A DNA stretch of 40,642 bases from the NCBI GenBank assembly GCA_022072455.1, contig JAJVHY010000006.1:1-40642 (forward strand). The letters run 5' to 3'. This document shows positions 16,606 through 23,239 of this stretch, in pieces (position 1 is the stretch's first letter; each line of letters starts with the position of its first letter). The position numbers were made by a program, and so were the translations under genes. The DNA comes from Verrucomicrobiia bacterium (GTDB lineage: Bacteria > Verrucomicrobiota > Verrucomicrobiia > Palsa-1439). The notes below the pieces were generated by a model. The model saw nothing but the letters and a program-made list of their open reading frames with translations. It had not been told where the DNA came from and made no database searches.

Positions 16606-17319
16606 ATGTTAATCACCGTCATTGGCCGGGGCCACTCTGGCACACGGGCGATGTCGCACACGCTCAAGGCGAGCGGCGTGTACATGGGCGAACCCCTCAA
16701 TCCGTCCGGCGACCTCATTCCACCGGAAGACATGTACGCTGCGTGCCGGGTTCTCGCACCACACGTCAAATGGCTCGGCGACTTGAACTGGGATTTCAGC
16801 GCGCTGCACACGATGGCGATACCGGCGGAGTTCCAGCGGCTGCTGGCGTCGTTTCTGAAATCGGTGCATGCGAGCAAGGCGGCGCACCGCGGCTGGAAGA
16901 TACCGGAGACGACGCTGTGCTATCCGTGGGTGCAGCGGCTCTTCCCCGAGATCAAATACATTTTTTGGATTCGTGACCCACGCGATTGCATCATTGGCCA
17001 TCACGTTACCGATGACCTGCGGGATTTTGGGGTTCACTACCCGGTCACCGATGACGTTCGGCGCCGCCGTGCCATCTCCTGGAAATATCAATACGACCTC
17101 GTCCAAGCCACGCCGAAACCGAAACACTGGATTGAAGTCCGATTAGAGGATTTCGTCCTCCGGCAAGACGAGACTCTGAAACGACTGGAAAAATTCCTTG
17201 GCATCCCGTTGGCCAAGATTCCGGTCAAATCTGACGTGATTGGCCGGTGGAAGAAGGATGCCGGCGTTCACGATTTTGATTTCTTCGCCCCAGCATTGAA
17301 AACATACGGTTACAAATGA
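16606..17319 (+). CDS. PAPS-dependent sulfotransferase-like protein
   Basis: A 237-residue sulfotransferase-family protein. The 5'-phosphosulfate-binding loop is GRGHSGT (residues 7-13) and the 3'-phosphate site is WIRDPRDC (121-128); WLGDLNWDF and HRGWKIPET lie between. VRLEDFV and the following Leu-rich helix match the C-terminal part of bacterial sulfotransferases. The family moves a sulfuryl group from PAPS to a hydroxyl or amine acceptor. The ATG lies one base after the sulfatase-like stop, and the stop overlaps the next start. No PAPS-making genes are in the window. The acceptor is unknown; the surrounding genes suggest a sugar or polyol. Kinase-like P-loop proteins are a less likely alternative. 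Confidence 0.8.
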   Translation: MLITVIGRGHSGTRAMSHTLKASGVYMGEPLNPSGDLIPPEDMYAACRVLAPHVKWLGDLNWDFSALHTMAIPAEFQRLLASFLKSVHASKAAHRGWKIPETTLCYPWVQRLFPEIKYIFWIRDPRDCIIGHHVTDDLRDFGVHYPVTDDVRRRRAISWKYQYDLVQATPKPKHWIEVRLEDFVLRQDETLKRLEKFLGIPLAKIPVKSDVIGRWKKDAGVHDFDFFAPALKTYGYK

Positions 17320-18305
17320 AAATCGGCGTCATCGGCCTCGGGCCAATCGGGAACCGGCACGCGAAACTCTATCGCGAGAATCCCGTGTGCGACTTGGTCG
17401 GTGTTTGCGACTTGCGCGCTGACCGGGCCGAAGCCGCCGGCAAGGCGTTTGGCGTTCCGTATTTTCTCGATGCGCGGGAGATGCTGGAGAAACTGCAGCC
17501 GGAAATTTGCAGTGTGGCGACCGGCGGTTATGAGTACGGCAGCGATCATTACTTGCCGACGATGCAGGCGCTCGAAGCCGGGTGTCATGTGCTTTGCGAA
17601 AAACCGATCAGCAACGAGATCAAGCCGGCCGAAGAGATGGTCGCGTTGGCGCGGGCGAAAGGACTTTGTCTCGGCGTGAATTTGAATCATCGGTTCACGC
17701 CGGCGGCGTTGCTCGCGAAGAAATGGGTGACGGACGGGCGCTTGGGACATTTGCTGTTCATCAACATGGGCATGTGGATCCTGAATCCCGCCGAGAGTTC
17801 CCCGTACTTTCATCTCAAGGCGTTGCATCCGCACACGGTGGACATTATGCGCTACTTTTGCGGCGACATCGAAGCGGTGCAATGTTTCGCGACGAAAGCA
17901 CCGGGCCGGAAGATTTGGTCAACGGCGCAATTCAATCTGCGGTTCAAGAATGGCGTGGTCGGGTCGCTGACCGGCAGCTACGACATCGGGCGCGGGCATC
18001 CGATGGAACGCTGTGAAGTGGCCGGCACGGGCGGGCGGTTTGTGCTCGACGATATGTTCCGGGAAGTCACGTTATACCCGGCGGAGACGTTGGAGAAAAC
18101 AGTCTACACGAATCCGATCTTCGGCGGGATGCGCGATTTTGAGGACACGTTTCGAAATCGAATCAACAAGTTCGTCGAGGAAATTTCCCAGGCGGTTCCA
18201 CCAGCTCAGATTGATGGCTCGGGTGCCGATGCTTTGGCGGCGCAAAAGGTTTTGGCGGCGGCAATCGAATCGCTGGAGACGGAAAAAGTAGTGGCAGTTC
18301 GTTAG
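17316..18305 (+). CDS. Gfo/Idh/MocA-family oxidoreductase (third of three)
   Basis: A 329-residue cytoplasmic oxidoreductase. It has the canonical Rossmann turn GLGPIG (7-12) and EKP (95-97). It keeps the TGGYE, CEKPISNEI and GVNLNHRFTP blocks shared with the first gene of the operon, so the two are products of a duplication. ALHPHTVDIMRYF is a likely catalytic His-containing helix. It overlaps the sulfotransferase gene by four bases and ends the operon; a gap of 77 bases precedes the next gene. Two similar dehydrogenases in one operon may carry out opposite redox steps, as in Gfo/Idh/MocA pathways that epimerise or cleave through 3-keto sugars. That is inference. Confidence 0.9.
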   Translation: MKIGVIGLGPIGNRHAKLYRENPVCDLVGVCDLRADRAEAAGKAFGVPYFLDAREMLEKLQPEICSVATGGYEYGSDHYLPTMQALEAGCHVLCEKPISNEIKPAEEMVALARAKGLCLGVNLNHRFTPAALLAKKWVTDGRLGHLLFINMGMWILNPAESSPYFHLKALHPHTVDIMRYFCGDIEAVQCFATKAPGRKIWSTAQFNLRFKNGVVGSLTGSYDIGRGHPMERCEVAGTGGRFVLDDMFREVTLYPAETLEKTVYTNPIFGGMRDFEDTFRNRINKFVEEISQAVPPAQIDGSGADALAAQKVLAAAIESLETEKVVAVR

Positions 18306-18382
18306 TCGCGGCGGCGAATATCCCGTGGCGCAGGCGGGTAAACTGTGGTTTACTTTGCGCGGATAACAAACGGAGACTCCCG

Positions 18383-18574
18383 ATGAAAAAAGCACTGACT
18401 CTGTTCCTGACGGTTGGCGTGGCGTGTGGCGTGTTGGCGTGTGTGGGTTGCAAAGAAAAGGGCCCGCTGGAAAAAGCCGGCGCGAAGATGGATGAAGCCG
18501 CGAAGAAGACGGCCGATGCCGCCAAGGATGCCGCTGAGAAAGCCAAAGACAAAGTTGACGAAGCCACCAAGTAG
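18383..18574 (+). CDS. Small lipoprotein with amphipathic Ala/Lys-rich tail
   Basis: A 63-residue exported protein. The N-terminus is a signal peptide (MKKALTLFLTVGVACGVLA) with two possible lipid-attachment cysteines in LACVGCKE. The rest is an Ala/Lys/Asp repeat resembling entericidin-like or LEA-like helices (AAKKTADAAKDAAEKAKDKV). GGAG about nine bases upstream supports the ATG. A small palindrome, GTAAAC-TGTG-GTTTAC (18338-18353), lies between the operon and this gene. It could end the operon or regulate this gene. The likely role is a small envelope stress or outer-membrane-associated lipoprotein. Confidence 0.8.
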   Translation: MKKALTLFLTVGVACGVLACVGCKEKGPLEKAGAKMDEAAKKTADAAKDAAEKAKDKVDEATK

Positions 18575-18614
18575 TTGGGCGCGGTGGTCGCGCGCGAAGG
18601 GACGCTGACGGCGG

Positions 18615-19103
18615 ATGCCATTGATCGCGTGTCCTGATTGCGGCAAGCCGGTTTCCACCGCGGCGGTTGCGTGCCCGGTCTGCGGGTACCCGGTCGCGGA
18701 GCGGGTGGCCGCCGCGGCGGCAACTCCGCCGGTGGATCTGCAAGCGGTGCTGCTGGAAGTGCGCCCATCGTGGTGGACGTTTGGGTGGCATCTGCTGTTC
18801 GCCTGGCTGGTGATTCCACTGCTCGTTGCGCTTTACCGGCGCCATTCGTTTGTCTGCCGGATTTATGCGGACCGGGTTTCGATCGAGGATGGCTTTTTTT
18901 CCAAAGAGACGAGCGAGTTTTTCATCAAAGATATACGCGCTGTTGACGTTCGTCAGGGGTTGTGGGGGCGGATGGTGGGAATCGGCGACGTCACGATCTC
19001 CACGGCGGCGGCGGTCGAAGCTGCTGAAGTGTTGCGCGGTGTCCCGCAGCCGAATCGGATCAAAGATTTGCTCATTACCCAACGTCAGCAGACGCCCCGG
19101 TAA
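18615..19103 (+). CDS. Zinc-ribbon membrane protein with PH-like domain
   Basis: A 162-residue protein. Residues 6-23 hold a zinc ribbon (CPDCG, then CPVCG; Cys6, 9, 20 and 23). A Trp-rich transmembrane segment follows (about 52-74). The C-terminal part (SFVCRIYADRVSIEDGFFSKETSEFFIKDI and onward, with VGIGDVTI) is a bacterial PH domain of the YdbS/bPH_2 type. The topology suggests a membrane-anchored cytoplasmic or peripheral domain. It lies 40 bases after the lipoprotein gene. Its end overlaps the convergent glycosyltransferase gene by 29 bases. Specific function is unknown. Confidence 0.8.
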   Translation: MPLIACPDCGKPVSTAAVACPVCGYPVAERVAAAAATPPVDLQAVLLEVRPSWWTFGWHLLFAWLVIPLLVALYRRHSFVCRIYADRVSIEDGFFSKETSEFFIKDIRAVDVRQGLWGRMVGIGDVTISTAAAVEAAEVLRGVPQPNRIKDLLITQRQQTPR

Positions 19104-20355
19104 GCTCGGCGAGAATGCTGTGCAGGTGCCGCTCAAGTATGGTGAACGAGTAGTGCCGGCGCCCCAACTCAAAATTGTGCTCGGTCATCGCCGTGGCAAG
19201 TGAACGGTCGCTCAAGACTTGCCGGGTTTGCGCGACGGTGGCGGGGGTGATGAAGCCGTCGAATTCGATCACGCGAAAGCCCTTGGGTTTGATGTCCAGC
19301 GCGTAGATCGAATAATTGTTCACAAAGACCGGCCGCCGGTAATAAATCGCTTCGAGAAACGCATTGCCGAAACCCTCCCAGGTGGATGGATAAGTGACGA
19401 GGTCGGCCTGTTGAAACACGTCCGCCAATGAATACACCTTGCGTCCGTCGGTCGTCGTGCCGTGCGAGTTGCGGATCACGTTGGCCACGAATCGCACGGA
19501 GACGCCGAGACGCGCTGCAAAGTTGCGCACGCGCTGCTCGTACAGATTGCCTTCATCGCCGGTCGCATGCGAGATGACCAAGCGAGTGGCCGGCCCCAAC
19601 TGATCGGCCAATTCGAGGGCATGCTCGATACCCTTGCGCTGCACCACGCGCGTCGGCTGCAACAACAGAAACCCGTCTGCCGGCACGCCGAACGCGGTCC
19701 GCACGTCGCGCGCGTACTCGTCGGGCGGCGCGGGCGGTTGATCAAAGTCCATCACATTCGGGATCAATCGCCCCACCAGGCCGGTGCGCAGGCTGAGTTG
19801 TTGGCCGGCCGAGGAATTGATCACGACATGCTGGAGGTTGGGCAGATTCGGCGGGAACGCGGCGTGGATGTAATCCATGGCGCAGTTCACCAAAAACCGT
19901 TCACGCTCCCAGTAGAAGTCATGGTGATGCGCGATGGTCGGGAGCCCGCTCTCCGCGATGAACTCGGTCAACGCCAATCCCAACGGAATGTTCAGCGGGA
20001 TCGCGAGGGCATTCTCGACAATCAACACCTCGATTCCAAAATCCGCGACGAACGCGCGCAAATCGTCCTTGAACTTGTTCTTCAACGACTCCACCAGTCG
20101 TGAAATCTCCGGCGCGCGCCGGGAATTGTTGAAAACGGCGTTGTGAATCCGGCCGATTTCCGGATGCAGAAAGAATGCCTCCGGGACCACCCGACTGCAT
20201 TCGGCCGGTCGCTCACAAATGCCGGCAAAATAAAAACAAGTGTGTCCCAACCGAGCCAACACCGTCGCCCATTTCTCGGCCTCCAGCGACACGCCATCGG
20301 TGCCCTCGAACCGTGTCGAGACAAACCCGATCCGCAGGTTTATTCGGCCAGCCAT
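19075..20355 (-). CDS. Glycosyltransferase family 4 (GT-B fold)
   Basis: A 426-residue GT-B retaining glycosyltransferase. The N-terminal acceptor domain begins RIGFVSTRFEGTDGVSLE and includes HHHDFYWERERF. The donor domain has QPTRVVQRKGIE (Arg236, Lys241 for the nucleotide phosphates) and the E-x7-E motif in STWEGFGNAFLEA (Glu327, Glu335). It overlaps the GH13-like phosphorylase gene by 16 bases and is the downstream gene of the pair. Enzymes of this kind with a GH13_18 partner act on glucosides such as glucosylglycerate or sucrose-like compounds; the donor and acceptor here are unknown. No signal peptide or membrane segment is seen. Confidence 0.88.
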   Translation of the reverse strand: MAGRINLRIGFVSTRFEGTDGVSLEAEKWATVLARLGHTCFYFAGICERPAECSRVVPEAFFLHPEIGRIHNAVFNNSRRAPEISRLVESLKNKFKDDLRAFVADFGIEVLIVENALAIPLNIPLGLALTEFIAESGLPTIAHHHDFYWERERFLVNCAMDYIHAAFPPNLPNLQHVVINSSAGQQLSLRTGLVGRLIPNVMDFDQPPAPPDEYARDVRTAFGVPADGFLLLQPTRVVQRKGIEHALELADQLGPATRLVISHATGDEGNLYEQRVRNFAARLGVSVRFVANVIRNSHGTTTDGRKVYSLADVFQQADLVTYPSTWEGFGNAFLEAIYYRRPVFVNNYSIYALDIKPKGFRVIEFDGFITPATVAQTRQVLSDRSLATAMTEHNFELGRRHYSFTILERHLHSILAELTGASADVG

Positions 20356-21971
20356 CGGACCTCATACGGTTGTAGGGGCGCGGCAGTTGCCGGTTGCCCC
20401 GTGAGCAAGTCCCGGCCAGCCGTCGCCACGCGGATGGGCTGCAGCGTGCCGGCGAGGTTGTGCAAACAGAGCACTTGGTGCCGGCCGGTCACCGCGGTTC
20501 GTTCGACGGCAAACACAGCCGGCCCGGCGTCCACGATGCGTTGTGGGGCCGCGGGGTCAAAGGCTGGCGACGCGGCGCGTGCGCGTAACAACGCGCGGTA
20601 CCCTTGAAAAATCCGGTACCGTTCCGAGGCTGGGTCAGCCAGTTCGCGTTCCAGTTCGGCGCGCGTGAATTTTTGGCGGTTGACGGTGCGGTTGTGGCCG
20701 GTGGCGGTCGCGCCGGCCGGCCAGCCGCGCGAACCGAACAGACTGTGAAAGTAAATTCCCGGCACACCGCGCAGCGCCAGCATGATGGCTTGGGCGCCGA
20801 GAAAAGCGGCGGGATGGCCACCGATGGCATCGAGATAATTCGCATTCAACTCATAGGGACTGCGGGTGCCGTCAGGGTTGTTTTTGTAGGAAACCAGATG
20901 GCCGGGCAGCAACGCTTCGATTTCCGTCTCCGGCAACAGGCCGCGCGCCGGGTTCAAGCCGATGCCGTCGTGCGAGGCGAGAAAGTTGAAGTATGTGACG
21001 TGCGGTGTGGGCCAGGTGAGGCCGGCTGCCCAACGCGTCAACTGCGTGGCATTGCCGGTGCGGAAGGCGTGCAAGGTCAGCGGCGGCAGGGGAAAATTGT
21101 AGACCAGATGCGCTTCGTTGGTGCCGTCGCCGAAGTAGGCGATGTTATCCGTGTGCGGGACGTTGGTTTCCGTGATGAGCCGCACGCCCGGGGCGACTTC
21201 GTCCAGAACAGCGCGGATGAGTTGGACGATCCGGTGTGTCTGGGGACGGTGAATGCAGTTGGTGCCGATTTCTTTCCAGAGATACGCGATGGCGTCCAGC
21301 CGGAGGAATTGCGCGCCGTTGGCGACGTAGAACAGGAGGATGTTGAGAATCTCCAGCAGTACGGCCGGGTTGCGAAAGTTGAGGTCAATCTGGTCGGCGC
21401 TGAAGGTTGTCCACACGTGCCGCAGACCGCGCGTGGTTGCGACGGGTGTCAGCAGCGGGAGCGCGCGCGGCCGGACCACGGCGGACAAATCCGCGTCGGG
21501 ATCGGCCTCGACAAAGTAAGCGGTGAACGGCGCCTCCCCGCGCCGGTACGCTTGAAACCATGCGCTCTGAGCGGAGATGTGGTTGATGACGGCATCGAGC
21601 ATCAGCCGGCGGCGTTCGCCGAGTCGTTGCACGTCGGGCCACGTGCCGAGCGCGGGATCGACCCGCCGGTAGTCAATGACCGAGAACCCATCGTCAGAGG
21701 AGAAGGGGAAGTGCGGGAGCAAGTGAACGCCAGTCAGCAGGTCGGCGGTGTGTTGATCCAGAAACTCCGCCAAGGTTTGCAGGGGAACGGCGCCCGGCGT
21801 TGTGACTTGATCGCCATACGTGATGAGGAGATTGTCGCGCTCGGTCAGACCCGGGCCGGCTGGGCGGCGGGGCCGGTCGAGGAGTGACGCGAGTTTGTCC
21901 CAAGTGGTTGCGCCGGCCGCGGGGCCGTACAGGCAACGCAAATGCTCCGGAATCGCGGCGCGATTATTCAT
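20340..21971 (-). CDS. GH13_18-type glycoside phosphorylase (sucrose phosphorylase-like)
   Basis: A 543-residue GH13 (beta/alpha)8 enzyme of the sucrose-phosphorylase type. Region I is LDAVINHIS (125-133). The nucleophile is Asp226 in FLRLDAIAYLW, followed by KEIGTNCIHRPQTH, which is typical of GH13_18. The acid/base is Glu268 in ITETNVPH, and the stabiliser is Asp335 in LASHDGIGL. Family members phosphorolyse sucrose, glucosylglycerol or glucosylglycerate to glucose 1-phosphate; which one applies cannot be read from sequence alone. It is cytoplasmic. The following glycosyltransferase overlaps its 3' end, so both should be made together. Confidence 0.88.
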   Translation of the reverse strand: MNNRAAIPEHLRCLYGPAAGATTWDKLASLLDRPRRPAGPGLTERDNLLITYGDQVTTPGAVPLQTLAEFLDQHTADLLTGVHLLPHFPFSSDDGFSVIDYRRVDPALGTWPDVQRLGERRRLMLDAVINHISAQSAWFQAYRRGEAPFTAYFVEADPDADLSAVVRPRALPLLTPVATTRGLRHVWTTFSADQIDLNFRNPAVLLEILNILLFYVANGAQFLRLDAIAYLWKEIGTNCIHRPQTHRIVQLIRAVLDEVAPGVRLITETNVPHTDNIAYFGDGTNEAHLVYNFPLPPLTLHAFRTGNATQLTRWAAGLTWPTPHVTYFNFLASHDGIGLNPARGLLPETEIEALLPGHLVSYKNNPDGTRSPYELNANYLDAIGGHPAAFLGAQAIMLALRGVPGIYFHSLFGSRGWPAGATATGHNRTVNRQKFTRAELERELADPASERYRIFQGYRALLRARAASPAFDPAAPQRIVDAGPAVFAVERTAVTGRHQVLCLHNLAGTLQPIRVATAGRDLLTGQPATAAPLQPYEVRWLAE

Positions 21972-22030
21972 GACCGCAGGTTACGCCGGGCCCGCAGCCG
22001 TGGCCAATGGAAATTTTTTTCGACGGCACC

Positions 22031-22060
22031 TTGCGGTCGAGGTAGATTCGGGAGTAGAAT
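22031..22060 (+). promoter_or_regulatory. Candidate promoter for the YqjD/YqjE/YqjK-like genes
   Basis: TTGCGG (22031-22036) and TAGAAT (22055-22060, five of six consensus bases) are 18 bases apart. They lie 70 bases before the DUF883 gene, which has a strong ribosome binding site AAAGGAG (22117-22123). This is the most convincing sigma-70-like promoter seen in the window, though judged by eye. Confidence 0.5.
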
Positions 22061-22129
22061 CAATCAGGTAAAAACAGCAGCCCGCCTCCCGCGTTCGACA
22101 ACTGGGAGCGGACAACAAAGGAGAAAGTC

Positions 22130-22453
22130 ATGGATACCATCGTTCCTCAGATTCCGGATGCAGCCGCTGAAGTCACTCGTGAAAAGGTTGCCCAAGACTT
22201 GCGCATTTTGATTCGCGATGCGGAAGCGCTGCTCAAGGCCGGCGTGTCGGATGCCGGCAGCAAGATGGAGGAGTTGAAAGCCCGGCTGCAAACTTCGGTC
22301 GGCAAGATGAAAGAGACTTGCCATCAACTCGAAGAAAAAGTCGTGGCCGGCGCGAAGGCGACGGACAAAGTCATCCGCGCGCATCCCTACGAATCCATCG
22401 GCATCGCGTTTGGCGTCGGCTTGCTGATCGGCGTGCTCATCAACCGCAAGTGA
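22130..22453 (+). CDS. DUF883 family protein (YqjD/ElaB-like)
   Basis: A 107-residue protein with the DUF883 layout: a long charged amphipathic helix (about 15-80), then a C-terminal membrane anchor, SIGIAFGVGLLIGVLINRK, with conserved HPYES just before it. E. coli YqjD and ElaB are inner-membrane, ribosome-associated proteins of stationary phase; this is the family expectation. It heads a three-gene set matching the YqjD-YqjE-YqjK order, with the next gene only three bases away. The start is fixed by the AAAGGAG site. Confidence 0.88.
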   Translation: MDTIVPQIPDAAAEVTREKVAQDLRILIRDAEALLKAGVSDAGSKMEELKARLQTSVGKMKETCHQLEEKVVAGAKATDKVIRAHPYESIGIAFGVGLLIGVLINRK

Positions 22454-22456
22454 GCC

Positions 22457-22846
22457 ATGGACCCGTCCTCGGAAACGCCGGGCGGCATCGTTGATTCGGT
22501 GCGGCGGTTGCTTCGCACCACGTTGGGACTGGTGCAAAACCGGTTCCAACTGTTCACCGTCGAGTTGCAGGAAGAAAAAATCCGTCTCGTGGATGTGCTC
22601 CTGCGCGTTGCGGCGGTGGTGGTGCTCGGTTTCCTGTCGTTGATCAGCGCCACGGCGTTGGTGGTCGTGTTGTTCTGGGAAACGGCGCCGGTGACTGTGC
22701 TGGTCATCGTCACCCTCGGTTACGCATTGGCCGCGGCGGGGATTGGGTTCAGTATCAAGACCCGGTTACACCGCGCCCCGCCGCCGTTCGCCGGCACGCT
22801 GGCGGAATTCAAGAAGGATCGCGAATGTTTGGGCAAGCCCGACTGA
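22457..22846 (+). CDS. Holin-superfamily-III / YqjE-like membrane protein
   Basis: A 129-residue protein of the phage-holin 3_6 / YqjE type. An N-terminal amphipathic helix (VRRLLRTTLGLVQNRFQLF, then ELQEEKIRLVD) is followed by two membrane segments (about 49-70 and 76-96) and a cytoplasmic tail with FKKDRECL. Such proteins occur with DUF883 proteins in many bacteria and are not phage-derived here. Its last 22 bases overlap the next gene. Role in the envelope is unknown. Confidence 0.85.
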   Translation: MDPSSETPGGIVDSVRRLLRTTLGLVQNRFQLFTVELQEEKIRLVDVLLRVAAVVVLGFLSLISATALVVVLFWETAPVTVLVIVTLGYALAAAGIGFSIKTRLHRAPPPFAGTLAEFKKDRECLGKPD

Positions 22847-23115
22847 ACGAGCTGCGCGCCCGCAAAGAGTTGCTGGTGATGCAGGCGGATGCTCAGCGCC
22901 AGTTAATCGCGCTGGACGCCGCGAGTGTCGCCCATGCGCTCCGCTGGGCTGATATCGCGGCGAGTTGGTGGCAGCGGATCAAACCGTTCGCGTGGGTGGC
23001 CGCGCCGGTGGCCGGCTACTGCGTGGTCCGCCATGGCCGGTCCGTGTGGAAATGGGGAACGCGGCTGCTCAAAGCCGGGCAGTGGTTGGCTCGCCTCCGG
23101 CGGATGGTTGGCTGA
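22825..23115 (+). CDS. YqjK-like small protein
   Basis: A 96-residue protein starting inside the previous gene (22-base overlap). The N-terminus is Arg/Glu-rich and helical (ARLNELRARKELLVMQADAQRQ), as in YqjK. One hydrophobic segment follows (FAWVAAPVAGYCVV), and the C-terminus is basic. It completes the YqjD-YqjE-YqjK-like set. Identification rests mainly on gene order and general pattern. Its 3' end overlaps a small ORF on the minus strand. Confidence 0.7.
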   Translation: MFGQARLNELRARKELLVMQADAQRQLIALDAASVAHALRWADIAASWWQRIKPFAWVAAPVAGYCVVRHGRSVWKWGTRLLKAGQWLARLRRMVG

Positions 23116-23239
23116 CAAGTTCGAGGTTGGTCATCCAGCGGACTTCAGGGGCGGCGGCAAGGCGCGCGAGTTTCTCTTCAAATTTCCGCCAGTGTGTTTC
23201 GGTCACGGCATCGTCGCAGCTTTGCGTCACCAGAACCAT
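23069..23239 (-). CDS. Small 56-codon ORF coupled to the secreted lyase gene
   Basis: This minus-strand ORF starts at an ATG overlapping the stop of the lyase gene by one base (TGATG), a classic coupling arrangement. It encodes 56 residues, with HWRKFEEKLARLAAAPEVRW as the most protein-like part. That segment recalls the C-terminal region of polysaccharide deacetylases, so it could be a remnant of a larger gene, but this is a guess. It overlaps the end of the convergent YqjK-like gene by 47 bases. Expression is uncertain. Confidence 0.35.
   Translation of the reverse strand: MVLVTQSCDDAVTETHWRKFEEKLARLAAAPEVRWMTNLELVSQPSAGGEPTTARL

Noticed and set aside
20604-21887. A 427-codon plus-strand frame opposite the GH13 gene
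   Set aside because: Shadow frame; the GH13 active-site residues on the minus strand are decisive.
22457-22846. Prophage holin
   Set aside because: It belongs to a YqjD/YqjE/YqjK-like cellular gene set and no phage genes are nearby.
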